DNA of 21,457 nt, from assembly GCF_024460475.1 (NCBI RefSeq), contig NZ_JANFYN010000039.1:1-21457 (forward strand), read 5' to 3'. Made by a program: the position numbers and the translations under genes. Of this stretch, positions 7,491 to 14,722 are shown piece by piece (position 1 is the stretch's first letter; every line of letters begins with the position of its first letter). Source of the DNA: Holdemanella sp. MSK.7.32. Its GTDB lineage: Bacteria; Bacillota_I; Bacilli_A; Erysipelotrichales; Erysipelotrichaceae. Below the pieces are notes generated by a model that ran no database searches, was not told where the DNA came from, and saw only the letters and a list, made by a program, of their open reading frames with translations.

Positions 7491-8471
7491 ATGAAATATC
7501 CTAAGTTTTTAAATGAGAAGTATAATACGATTGGTGTTTGTGCTATGTCGAGTGGTGTAGGGCATAAGCTAGATAGTTTTGATGCGTCTATAGAGTATAT
7601 TGAATCCAATGGGTTTCATATTGTTGAAACAGCTAGTGTTCGTAATAATAGTGAACCAAGTATTGATGCCAAAACTCGTGTTAATGAATTGAATTTGTTG
7701 GTGAATGATTCTAGTGTTGGAGCTGTATGGTTGGCTGCGGGTGGTGATTTTCAGTTTGAGACGTTGCCATATATTGATTTTGATTTGATTGAAAAGAATC
7801 CAAAGTGGTACTTGGGTGCGAGTGATCCTACAAATTTGTTGTTTCCTATAACTTGTAAGTGTGATTTGGCTACGGTGTATGGTTTTAATGCGGGTAGTTT
7901 TGATGAATATGGTATCAATGAATATTCGAGTTTGTGTCTTGATTTTTTAAAGAGAAAGAATGGTGAACTACGTTCGAGTTCTATGCATCAGGATGTTGAT
8001 TTTTATAATGATGGAGCTCCAATACTTAACACAAAGACAGAATATGTTGGTAATTGTAGTGTATCGGGTAGATTACTTGGTGGTTGTTTTGAGAGTATAA
8101 ATGATATGGCGGGTACGCCTTATGATTTTGTGGAAGAGTTTAATGAGCGTTATAAAGAGGATGGGATTATTTGGTTCTTTGATATTTTTTCAATGAATTC
8201 ATGTGATGTGTATCGTGCTTTATTGAAGATGAAGTATATGGGGTATTTTAAATATACGAAGGCTATATTGGTGGGTCGTGTACTATTTAAGAATGTTTCG
8301 GATTTAATTGGGTATGACCAGGCTTTTAAAAAAGCACTACCTGATATCAATGTTGTATTTCAGGTGGATATTGGTCATACGTATCCGCATATGTATGTAG
8401 TAAATGGTGCCATGGCTAGAGTTGAAGTCAAAGATGGTCAGGGTACTATTGATTATGAAATGAAAGAGTGA
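7491..8471 (+). CDS. S66 family peptidase (LD-carboxypeptidase / MccF-like)
   Basis: A 326-aa cytosolic serine peptidase with the S66 layout: N-terminal IGVCAMSSGVG, the nucleophile elbow LGASDPTNLL (Ser111) and the C-terminal His in DIGHTYPH (His296). Length and triad spacing fit the MccF branch (self-immunity against microcin C-type Trojan-horse peptides) at least as well as murein LdcA. The acid position, normally Glu, reads WFFDIF (Asp231), an unusual substitution. GGAGG at 7474-7478 is 12 bp from ATG 7491; a TTG at 7485 in frame has better spacing and may be the true start. A GNAT acetyltransferase follows after 6 bp, so they form a two-gene unit. Confidence 0.87.
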   Translation: MKYPKFLNEKYNTIGVCAMSSGVGHKLDSFDASIEYIESNGFHIVETASVRNNSEPSIDAKTRVNELNLLVNDSSVGAVWLAAGGDFQFETLPYIDFDLIEKNPKWYLGASDPTNLLFPITCKCDLATVYGFNAGSFDEYGINEYSSLCLDFLKRKNGELRSSSMHQDVDFYNDGAPILNTKTEYVGNCSVSGRLLGGCFESINDMAGTPYDFVEEFNERYKEDGIIWFFDIFSMNSCDVYRALLKMKYMGYFKYTKAILVGRVLFKNVSDLIGYDQAFKKALPDINVVFQVDIGHTYPHMYVVNGAMARVEVKDGQGTIDYEMKE

Positions 8472-8477
8472 TTTAAA

Positions 8478-8888
8478 ATGATTGAATATACTCAAGAGAA
8501 GAAGTTTACGCAGGATGAAGTACAAGAATTATTTTTGTCGGTGAATTGGGTGTCTGGTGAGTATCCAAAGCGATTGTATAAGGCTTTAATGCATTCAAGT
8601 ACAGTCATTAGTGCTTGGAAGGATGGAAAGCTTTGTGGTTTAGTTCGTGTGCTAGATGATAGTGAGATGCTGGCGTATGTGCATTATGTATTGGTGAATC
8701 CTAAATATCAAGGTTTGGGTATTGCCGGGCATTTGATTGAACTGGTTAAAGAGAAGTATAAGGATTATTTGTATATTGAGGGTATGCCTGAAGACAAGAG
8801 CAATGGAGCTTTTTATGTGAAACATGGCTTTCAAGAGTTTGAGGGTGCTGGTAGTATCATCATTTGTAATCCGGGAAAAAAGGAATAG
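8478..8888 (+). CDS. GNAT family N-acetyltransferase
   Basis: A 136-aa single-domain acetyltransferase. The acetyl-CoA pyrophosphate loop is visible as QGLGIAG within VLVNPKYQGLGIAGHLI (motif A, about residues 73-88). The C-terminal AFYVKHGFQEFEG is the usual motif B. It starts 6 bp after the S66 peptidase stop with only a weak ribosome binding site, which suggests translational coupling. Substrate is unknown. In microcin C immunity an S66 peptidase (MccF) and a GNAT domain (MccE) detoxify the same compounds, so the pairing is suggestive, though GNAT genes are common and chance adjacency is possible. Confidence 0.88.
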   Translation: MIEYTQEKKFTQDEVQELFLSVNWVSGEYPKRLYKALMHSSTVISAWKDGKLCGLVRVLDDSEMLAYVHYVLVNPKYQGLGIAGHLIELVKEKYKDYLYIEGMPEDKSNGAFYVKHGFQEFEGAGSIIICNPGKKE

Positions 8889-8895
8889 TTAAAAA

Positions 8896-8926
8896 CCCCA
8901 TATCTATAGAAGGTATGGGGCATTTT
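8896..8926 (+). terminator. Intrinsic terminator after the GNAT gene
   Basis: A 9-bp stem CCCCATATC (8896-8904) pairs with GGTATGGGG (8912-8920) around a 7-nt loop and is followed by a short T-rich tail. It isolates the peptidase-acetyltransferase unit from the next module. Confidence 0.75.
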
Positions 8927-8966
8927 GATATTTAAAAATCAAACGAACTATGCTTTTCTTTTATGG

Positions 8967-9001
8967 TTGAGAAAAATACAATATAAGTATATACTTATAT
9001 T
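8967..9001 (+). promoter_or_regulatory. Promoter of the ATPase-TOPRIM pair with 22-bp palindromic operator
   Basis: -35 TTGAGA at 8967-8972, a 17-bp spacer and -10 TATACT at 8990-8995. A perfect 22-bp palindrome (8980-9001; half-site AATATAAGTAT) covers the spacer end and the whole -10. A dimeric repressor bound there would block RNA polymerase. No repressor gene is adjacent, so the ATPase complex itself or a distant regulator would have to bind. Confidence 0.7.
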
Positions 9002-9046
9002 AGTTCTAATAAGTAGAAGTAATGCAAAAAAGAGAGGTTGAGAAAT

Positions 9047-10174
9047 ATGATCGTTATGGATTTAAAATTGGATAATTTATGTGCATTTAGAAATTTTCAT
9101 GTGAATTTTTCGTATCCAAAAAAGATTGTGAATTCATATATTGAACATGAACATTTGGATGGGTTACCAAATTTTCGCTATAAGAAAGTGAATATTATTA
9201 TGGGTTCAAATGCGACAGGAAAGACGTCTTTAGGTCGTCTGATTCTTTCTATATTTATTTTGATTGGAAAAAGAAATGTAGAAGTTATTACGTCATATAT
9301 TGCGGATAAAGATAAAAAAGCTTCTTTTTCAATGGATTTTGTGAATATGGATCATGATATGTATAAGTTATACAGAATTAATGCAGAGTTTGATCCTAGT
9401 GAAAATCATGATTATTCTTCTGAGAATATTAAAATTCGAATTGAGTCGAGTGATATTAAGCAAAGAGAAAATTATGAGACTTGTGCAAAAAGACTAGATT
9501 CAATAATGACAGGTTTTACAGATACGAATTACATTATGGAATTAGAAAAATTGAAGAATTTATCATGGCTATTTTCATTTCCGTTCGATGCGTTCTTTGA
9601 AACTAGATATCGCATTGAAGAGAATGAAGAATATTTGAGAGTGTTGAATCATACTTTAAAAGTATTAGATCCTGCAATTAAGGGAATTATTAAATTAAAT
9701 GAAATTGAAGATACTTATGCGATTCAGATGGGAAAGGAAGAGATTCTTATAAAAGATGGTAAGATAGTAAATCCGTCTATGTTGTCTAGTGGTACAAAAT
9801 CTGGTCTTGATATTGCGGGAATTGTAGCTTCTATTAAATCGGATAAACATAGTTTTTATTATTGTGATGAAAAATTTTCGTATGTACATTCAGATATCGA
9901 AAAAGGCTTTTTATCATTAATGATTTCTTTGTTGAAACCCAATAGTCAGTTGTTTTTTACAACACATAATTTAGATATATTGGATCTGCCTCTTCCTAAG
10001 CATAGTTTTAACTTCTTAAAGAAAGAAATATTTGAAGATGATCAAGTCATTAAGGTAATAAATGCGGCTGATTATCTAAAGAAGAGTACGGATTCATTGA
10101 GAAATGCAGTTGATAATGACTTGTTCTCGGTTTCACCGAATTTAGATTTATTATATGAAATTGAAGATTTGTAA
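9047..10174 (+). CDS. ABC-like ATPase of a two-gene ATPase/TOPRIM module
   Basis: 375 aa from ATG 9047, with AGAGAGG ending 9 bp upstream. Walker A is GSNATGKT (53-60). A signature-like LSSGTKSG lies at 246-253, Walker B plus catalytic Glu in FYYCDEKFSYVH (Asp274, Glu275), and the switch His in FFTTHNLDILDLP (His307). This is the OLD/AAA_15 type of ABC ATPase, which dimerises on ATP. The next gene, 17 bp downstream, has TOPRIM-like acidic motifs, so the ATPase and nuclease halves of an OLD-like enzyme seem to be split over two genes, as in PARIS (AriA/AriB). A promoter with a large palindrome precedes it. A defence role is inference from architecture. Confidence 0.85.
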   Translation: MIVMDLKLDNLCAFRNFHVNFSYPKKIVNSYIEHEHLDGLPNFRYKKVNIIMGSNATGKTSLGRLILSIFILIGKRNVEVITSYIADKDKKASFSMDFVNMDHDMYKLYRINAEFDPSENHDYSSENIKIRIESSDIKQRENYETCAKRLDSIMTGFTDTNYIMELEKLKNLSWLFSFPFDAFFETRYRIEENEEYLRVLNHTLKVLDPAIKGIIKLNEIEDTYAIQMGKEEILIKDGKIVNPSMLSSGTKSGLDIAGIVASIKSDKHSFYYCDEKFSYVHSDIEKGFLSLMISLLKPNSQLFFTTHNLDILDLPLPKHSFNFLKKEIFEDDQVIKVINAADYLKKSTDSLRNAVDNDLFSVSPNLDLLYEIEDL

Positions 10175-10191
10175 GATTAGGAGCCATTGAC

Positions 10192-10695
10192 ATGTCTAAA
10201 AATATTTATCATTTCTTTGTTGAAGGTGAAGGGGAACGTGCCGTTATTAATACATTAAAAACAGATTTTCAATGTATTCAAGCAGGAAAAGTGGATGTAT
10301 TTAATGTTATTCAGAATAAATTGAACAAAAATATTTTAATGAAATTAAAACCTGGAACGATTGTTATCTTGGTGTTTGATACAGATAAAGATGAAACAGA
10401 TATATTAGACCACAATCTTCATTTCTTAAAAAAACAGTCTAATGTGAAAAAGGTGATAATTATTCCTGAAGTGAAAAATCTAGAGGATGAGTTAGTGCGT
10501 AGTTGTAATATTGCAAATGTAAAGGAGCTCATGAAGAGTAAATCGAATAGTGAGTATAAGAGTGATTTAGCAAAATGTAAGAATCTTAAACAAGTTTTAA
10601 TAAACCATCATTTTGATATTAACTCCTTTTGGAATCAAAATCCAAAAGGAGTATTTACGAAGTATAAGAATGATAGTAATTTGATTAAGAAATAA
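10192..10695 (+). CDS. Small TOPRIM-like (OLD/RloB/AriB-type) protein
   Basis: 167 aa, ribosome binding site AGGAG, 17 bp after the ATPase stop. TOPRIM-like acidic residues are in order: FFVEGEGER (Glu11 after a hydrophobic strand), VILVFDTDKDE (Asp63, Asp65) and IIPEVKNLEDELVR (92-103). These would bind Mg2+ in a nuclease or primase-type active site. The C-terminus is Lys/Asn-rich and short; the protein is much smaller than the AriB and RloB proteins I know. It probably acts with the preceding ATPase, which would trap or release it. Nuclease activity is not shown by the sequence alone. Confidence 0.7.
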   Translation: MSKNIYHFFVEGEGERAVINTLKTDFQCIQAGKVDVFNVIQNKLNKNILMKLKPGTIVILVFDTDKDETDILDHNLHFLKKQSNVKKVIIIPEVKNLEDELVRSCNIANVKELMKSKSNSEYKSDLAKCKNLKQVLINHHFDINSFWNQNPKGVFTKYKNDSNLIKK

Positions 10696-10783
10696 AAGGG
10701 AAAACATTTGCGTAATTTCCAAAAAATGAAAAAAATTAAGATTTGAATTGTTTTTGTAAGTTCTCTTTGGTTGAATAAGAAAA

Positions 10784-10810
10784 TGAGCTGTAGTTTGTAA
10801 CTACAGCTTA
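10784..10810. terminator. Bidirectional hairpin after the TOPRIM gene
   Basis: A 10-bp perfect stem AGCTGTAGTT (10786-10795) / AACTACAGCT (10799-10808) with a 3-nt loop, extendable by two pairs. The T-run is better on the minus strand (10783 downwards) than on the plus strand. It separates convergent genes, and its right arm contains the stop codon of the HicB fragment on the minus strand. Confidence 0.6.
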
Positions 10811-10920
10811 ATCTGTTTAATAAAGCAACTTTTGTATTCAAATTCGAGTTCTTTTGCGACCTTATCGTGGTCTACTGTTTTTGAGGGTGTGATAGTATCA
10901 TTGTTTGTACTCCAAGTAAA
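10801..10920 (-). pseudogene. C-terminal fragment of a HicB-like antitoxin (decayed paralogue)
   Basis: Read on the minus strand, 10920-10801 gives an open frame containing KTVDHDKVAKELEFEYKSCF. This lines up with KLEEIDPTQIASELEFEFKQSF (residues 63-84) of the neighbouring HicB-like gene. It has no start and lacks the whole N-terminal HicB fold. The TAG stop at 10803-10801 lies in a hairpin arm. It looks like the remains of a duplicated antitoxin gene. Confidence 0.55.
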
Positions 10921-10930
10921 AAGAAATAGT

Positions 10931-11404
10931 TTAATAGAAGGTATGAGGGTTGATCGTATAATGTGTTAGATATTTATAATTCACAACGAATGCAATTTGG
11001 CAATCAATGCTTCTTGAAGGACTTGCGAAAAATTGATTTTTTTTGCTCATAGCTTCTTTGTTTAACCATTCGGGTATGGTTAATGTTTTTTTGATGGCTT
11101 TATTAAAGTGAGTTTTTGCATATTCTTCAACATCAACAGATACAAGGGTGACAAAAGATTGTTTAAATTCGAATTCAAGTTCAGATGCGATTTGTGTTGG
11201 ATCAATTTCTTCTAACTTTGAAGGAATTGGAATATCTTCATTGTCTAGTTTTGCGCTGAACAATGCACCGGCTAGACAATCTACGGCCAAATCCAAGGCG
11301 TCTTGTAGTGAATCTTCACATGTGGAAAGGTAATTGAAGTCTGGAAATATAACTGAATAATGGTTTTCTTCTTCAAAGAAACAAGCTGGATAAATTGACA
11401 ACAT
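10931..11404 (-). CDS. HicB-like antitoxin with a frameshifted C-terminus
   Basis: The start at 11404 has a strong AAAGGAGG. Residues 5-48 (YPACFFEEE...SVIFPDF...LQDALDLAVDCLAGAL) are the partial RNase-H fold of HicB, and 104-120 (IKKTLTIPEWLNKEA) begin the DNA-binding C-terminal domain. As written the frame ends in a non-homologous tail at 10931. Removing one A from the A8 run (T8 at 11037-11044 on the plus strand) restores KKINFSQVLQEALIAKLHS, the usual HicB ending, with TGA at 10983-10981 (140 aa). The extra base may be a mutation, slippage variation or a sequence error. No HicA toxin is adjacent, so this is an orphan or solitary HicB. Confidence 0.75.
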   Translation of the reverse strand: MLSIYPACFFEEENHYSVIFPDFNYLSTCEDSLQDALDLAVDCLAGALFSAKLDNEDIPIPSKLEEIDPTQIASELEFEFKQSFVTLVSVDVEEYAKTHFNKAIKKTLTIPEWLNKEAMSKKNQFFASPSRSIDCQIAFVVNYKYLTHYTINPHTFY

Positions 11405-11429
11405 GTTGTTTGCCTCCTTTTTAAAATGT

Positions 11430-11476
11430 ACAAGCCCTTGCTTGTCTTAGGATAAGTCGTTAGCTATCCTTAGACA
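11430..11476 (-). promoter_or_regulatory. Two hairpins in the hicB leader
   Basis: On the minus strand a 12-bp stem with one mismatch (11476-11465 with 11454-11443) is followed by ACAAGC/GCTTGT (11445-11440 with 11435-11430), shortly before the Shine-Dalgarno. The two overlap by three bases (11443-11445), so they may be alternatives. Role unknown. Confidence 0.4.
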
Positions 11477-11502
11477 TCATTGATACCACAGTATATCAAA
11501 AT

Positions 11503-11540
11503 ATACGTATATATGCTATACGTATTGATGCAAAACGTAT
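11503..11540. repeat. Three CGTAT direct repeats at exact 15-bp spacing
   Basis: ATACGTAT at 11503-11510 and 11518-11525 and AAACGTAT at 11533-11540 are spaced exactly 15 bp apart, 100-135 bp upstream of the hicB-like start. Each full copy is itself palindromic. HicB proteins repress their own promoters, so this may be an operator array; this is inference. Confidence 0.5.
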
Positions 11541-11544
11541 AAAC

Positions 11545-11570
11545 AAAAAGAAGGAGGTTAATCCTTCTTT
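11545..11570 (-). terminator. Intrinsic terminator of lacZ
   Basis: On the minus strand AAAGAAGGA (11570-11562) pairs with TCCTTCTTT (11555-11547) around a 6-nt loop that contains the lacZ stop, followed by a T run. The stem begins inside the last codons of the gene. Confidence 0.8.
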
Positions 11571-14455
11571 GAAATATAGAGTGTACATGTAAAGTCTAGG
11601 TTTTTAGATTGGTCAATTAAGTATTGGGGTTGTACTTTTGCGCCCCAGCTATTGATTCCGCCTACGCCCATTTGTTGTTTTGTGATTCTTAGATGGGTGG
11701 TATTGGTTTGTGGAAGTTCAAATGTGTGGTTAGCATTATATAGGTGCATAAAGGAATACTTGCTTGCCATGCATTCCATTTTTTCAGACTTGATGTTTAC
11801 TTGAATGGTATCGTTGGATAGGCTGCACCATTTGCAGTCTGTGTGGTTACCATGTTCTTGTGGCTTTAAGTATGGAATGTAGTTTGTGTCTACGTTTTCA
11901 AAGTAGAAATCGGTTAAGGCATGGTCTCGATCTATATATGTGTCTTTTTCGCCTTTTCCAAAATAAGCGAAGTTTTTGAACTCTTCTTTTAAGGCAAACT
12001 CGATTCCGAATAGTGGTAGTGTTTGTCTTTGTGAGTTTTTGTCTAGGTGCAACTGGATTTGAATACTTTGATTGTTGTAGACTGTATAGACGAGTTTACA
12101 TTCTTCTTCAATGGATTCAAGTTGTATTGTATAGATCATTTGTGCGCATTTGGAGTTTCGTATCATTTTAAAGTCAACTACGTTTTGAAATAGGCTGGCG
12201 TTTAGCCAGTTGGCATAGGTTTGTTTAGCACCGCGATCATTGTCTGTTAAGGCTCTGTAGAAGACGGGTTTTGGTGCTTGTTGAAGTATTTCTTCATCAT
12301 TTACTTGAATGGATACTAAACCTTTCCGTTTATCGAATAAGTATTCGGTATCGATAAATTGAATGCCGATTGTTTCTTTTCCTTCTACTACGAGCATGGC
12401 TTGTTCTTTGGGCTGGTCTTGTTTGACTTCAAAGACTTGTTGGTCAAAGGATTGAATGCCTAGTGGTGTTTTGTAGTAGATGGTTTTTGTGTAATAGCCT
12501 GGTGTATTGATTTGTTTAAATTGTACGGGCATTGTTTTTGTAGTGCCTGGTTCTACGCTTGTTTTAAAGATGCCGGATTGTATAACGAGTCCGTTTTGTT
12601 TCAATTCAAAGATAAAGGTATCTTTACTTAGGTCGTAGAATAGGTTTTTATTTTTAATAGTTACCGAATCGAAATGAATTTCCATATCGACATAGCGGTA
12701 GAGTTGTTTTAGTTCTTGGCTTTTGCCGGTTTCTTCTCGATTGGCTAAAAGGATGCCATCTCCACAGAAATTAGAGTCGTTAGGGTAGTCGTCAAAGTCT
12801 TGTCCATAATAGTATTGTCCGTCTTTTAAAATGGCTTGGTCTACATAGTCCCATACAAAGCCGCCTTGGTATTGTTCGTATTCATCTTCTAGATTGGTAT
12901 ATTCTTCCATGCCTCCAAGACTATTTCCCATGGCGTGCATATATTCACATAGCATAAATGGTTTCATTGGGTGGCTTTCTAGATAGGCTTTCACATTTTC
13001 TGGAGATGTATACATTCTAGATTCAATGTCGGATGCGTTTTCGAATGTACGATCTTGTGTGATGCCTTCATAGTGGACAAGTCTTGATGGGTCTTGTTCT
13101 TTGAAGTAGTCGTGTAGAATCATAAAGTTGGATCCGCTTCCTGATTCATTTCCAAGTGACCACATTAAGATGCAGGCGTGGTTTTTGTCTCTTTCATACA
13201 TGCTTCTAGCTCTATCTAATAAACAATCTGTCCATTCGGTTTTGTTTTGTGGAAGGATGTCATTTACTCCGTGTGTTTCTAGATTCATTTCGTCAATGAC
13301 GTAGATTCCGTATTGGTCGCATAGCTTATACCAATAGCTGTTGTTTGGATAGTGAGATGTTCTTATGGCATTGATGTTTAGTGATTTTAAGATATGAATG
13401 TCTTCTTCCATTTTTTCATAGGTAATGCATCTTCCACTATTTGCATTCCATTCATGGCGGTTGATGCCGTGGAATACAATTCGTTTTCCATTGAGTTTCA
13501 TAATGCCATATTCAAGTGTGAATTTTCGAAAGCCCACTTGTTCTTGAATGGTTTCAATGATTTCGTTGTTTGTATCGTATAAAACGAGTTCTAATTGATA
13601 AAGATTTGGGAATTCACTGCTCCATAGGCATGTGTTTTCTACAGGGATTTCAAATGAATCTTGCATATTGCCATTCCATACGATGTTTCCTTGTGGATCG
13701 TATAGTTTGGCTTGTAGTGTGTGAGATTCATTGCTACTCATTTTACAAATACAACTAAGGACACTTTTGTTTGTGTCTAGATCAATGTCTGTATCAATTT
13801 TTAAGTCTTGTATGTGAAGACTAGGTTGTTTATAGATCATGACATCTCTAAATAGGCCTGTAAAGCGCCACATGTCTTGGTCTTCTAGCCATGTGCCTGT
13901 GCATTTTTGAATGATGCGTACGCATAGTACGTTATCTTTTTCTTGTGTGTATTTCGTAATGTCAAAACGACTTGGGGTAAAGGAATCTTCGGAGTATCCG
14001 ATAAATTTACCATTTAGCCATACGTAGATGTTGGATTCTGCGCCTTCAAAGGATAGAATGAGTTTATTTCCAATAAAGTCTTGTGGACAATCAAATGTTT
14101 TACGATATTGATAGACTTTGTTTTTGTCCATATCAATTTGTCCTGGTTTCACCACGTCATGCCCATCCCAAGGGTACGTTACGTCTGTATAGTGTGGGTT
14201 ATCGAATCCTTGGAGCTGGATGTGTCCGGGTACTTGGATGTCGTTCCAGTTGGAGTCATTAAATTCTGTGTTATAGAAGAATTTAAAGCATGAATCATAA
14301 TTTTTTGAAAGGTTGAATTTCCATGTTCCATTTAGTGAGAATGAGCTTGGCTTTTTGTCCTTTCCAATTGTATATATGTGGTCGCTATAAGCGTGTAGTC
14401 TATTTACTTGAAAGACGCGTGGGTCTTTGATCCAGTTTAAGTCTGGTGTTCGCAT
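11558..14455 (-). CDS. lacZ: Beta-galactosidase, GH2 family (LacZ)
   Basis: 965 aa, cytosolic (no signal peptide), hydrolysing lactose and related beta-galactosides. All five LacZ domains are seen: sugar-binding jelly roll (about 40-215), two immunoglobulin-like domains, the TIM barrel (about 315-610) and the Bgal_small domain (about 690-960, ending with GVGGINSWGAKVQPQYLI). The acid/base is Glu437 in MWSLGNESGSGSN and the nucleophile is Glu504 in MLCEYMHAMGNS. The start has AAGGAGTG 8 bp upstream, with a perfect -10 TATAAT about 30 bp before it. Length is slightly below the 1023-aa E. coli enzyme, as usual for Firmicutes. It stands alone, without permease or regulator here. Confidence 0.97.
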   Translation of the reverse strand: MRTPDLNWIKDPRVFQVNRLHAYSDHIYTIGKDKKPSSFSLNGTWKFNLSKNYDSCFKFFYNTEFNDSNWNDIQVPGHIQLQGFDNPHYTDVTYPWDGHDVVKPGQIDMDKNKVYQYRKTFDCPQDFIGNKLILSFEGAESNIYVWLNGKFIGYSEDSFTPSRFDITKYTQEKDNVLCVRIIQKCTGTWLEDQDMWRFTGLFRDVMIYKQPSLHIQDLKIDTDIDLDTNKSVLSCICKMSSNESHTLQAKLYDPQGNIVWNGNMQDSFEIPVENTCLWSSEFPNLYQLELVLYDTNNEIIETIQEQVGFRKFTLEYGIMKLNGKRIVFHGINRHEWNANSGRCITYEKMEEDIHILKSLNINAIRTSHYPNNSYWYKLCDQYGIYVIDEMNLETHGVNDILPQNKTEWTDCLLDRARSMYERDKNHACILMWSLGNESGSGSNFMILHDYFKEQDPSRLVHYEGITQDRTFENASDIESRMYTSPENVKAYLESHPMKPFMLCEYMHAMGNSLGGMEEYTNLEDEYEQYQGGFVWDYVDQAILKDGQYYYGQDFDDYPNDSNFCGDGILLANREETGKSQELKQLYRYVDMEIHFDSVTIKNKNLFYDLSKDTFIFELKQNGLVIQSGIFKTSVEPGTTKTMPVQFKQINTPGYYTKTIYYKTPLGIQSFDQQVFEVKQDQPKEQAMLVVEGKETIGIQFIDTEYLFDKRKGLVSIQVNDEEILQQAPKPVFYRALTDNDRGAKQTYANWLNASLFQNVVDFKMIRNSKCAQMIYTIQLESIEEECKLVYTVYNNQSIQIQLHLDKNSQRQTLPLFGIEFALKEEFKNFAYFGKGEKDTYIDRDHALTDFYFENVDTNYIPYLKPQEHGNHTDCKWCSLSNDTIQVNIKSEKMECMASKYSFMHLYNANHTFELPQTNTTHLRITKQQMGVGGINSWGAKVQPQYLIDQSKNLDFTCTLYISKKD

Positions 14456-14486
14456 TGTATCACTCCTTGTTTTATTGGTAACTTAG

Positions 14487-14492
14487 ATTATA
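14487..14492 (-). promoter_or_regulatory. -10 element of lacZ
   Basis: On the minus strand TATAAT (14492-14487) lies about 31 bp before the lacZ ATG. No good -35 is seen at 16-18 bp, so an activator or weak basal promoter is possible. It is back-to-back with the promoter of the small membrane protein gene. Confidence 0.5.
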
Positions 14493-14505
14493 TCAAAGGC
14501 AAGTA

Positions 14506-14534
14506 TTGAAAGAAAGGTAAAAATCAATTAAAAT
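14506..14534 (+). promoter_or_regulatory. Promoter of the small membrane protein gene
   Basis: TTGAAA (14506-14511), a 17-bp spacer and TAAAAT (14529-14534), placed 24 bp before the ATG at 14559. Both hexamers match consensus at five of six positions or nearly so. Confidence 0.6.
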
Positions 14535-14558
14535 AGTTGTTAAGTTGGAGGTTGAAAG

Positions 14559-14696
14559 ATGTCAGACATTCTTGGTTTTGTGGTTTCAATAGCCTTAATT
14601 TATTTAGGGATCAAAATCGCATTTAAGTTTATTAAGTGGATTGGGATTTTGTTGGTAGTAGTATTTGTGTTTAAGATGGTAGCACTTCTTATATAA
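14559..14696 (+). CDS. 45-residue hydrophobic membrane protein
   Basis: ATG 14559 with GGAGG 6 bp upstream encodes MSDILGFVVSIALIYLGIKI and then a Lys-punctuated second hydrophobic stretch ending VFKMVALLI, stop at 14694-14696. Two short membrane segments (about 5-19 and 28-44) are separated by AFKFIKW. A consensus promoter and good ribosome binding site support a real gene. It is divergent from lacZ and ends just before an IS remnant. Size and hydrophobicity recall small stress proteins and type I toxin peptides, but no family is recognised. Confidence 0.6.
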   Translation: MSDILGFVVSIALIYLGIKIAFKFIKWIGILLVVVFVFKMVALLI

Positions 14697-14722
14697 GGTG
14701 ATCCGCAATTAGATAGGGTCGA

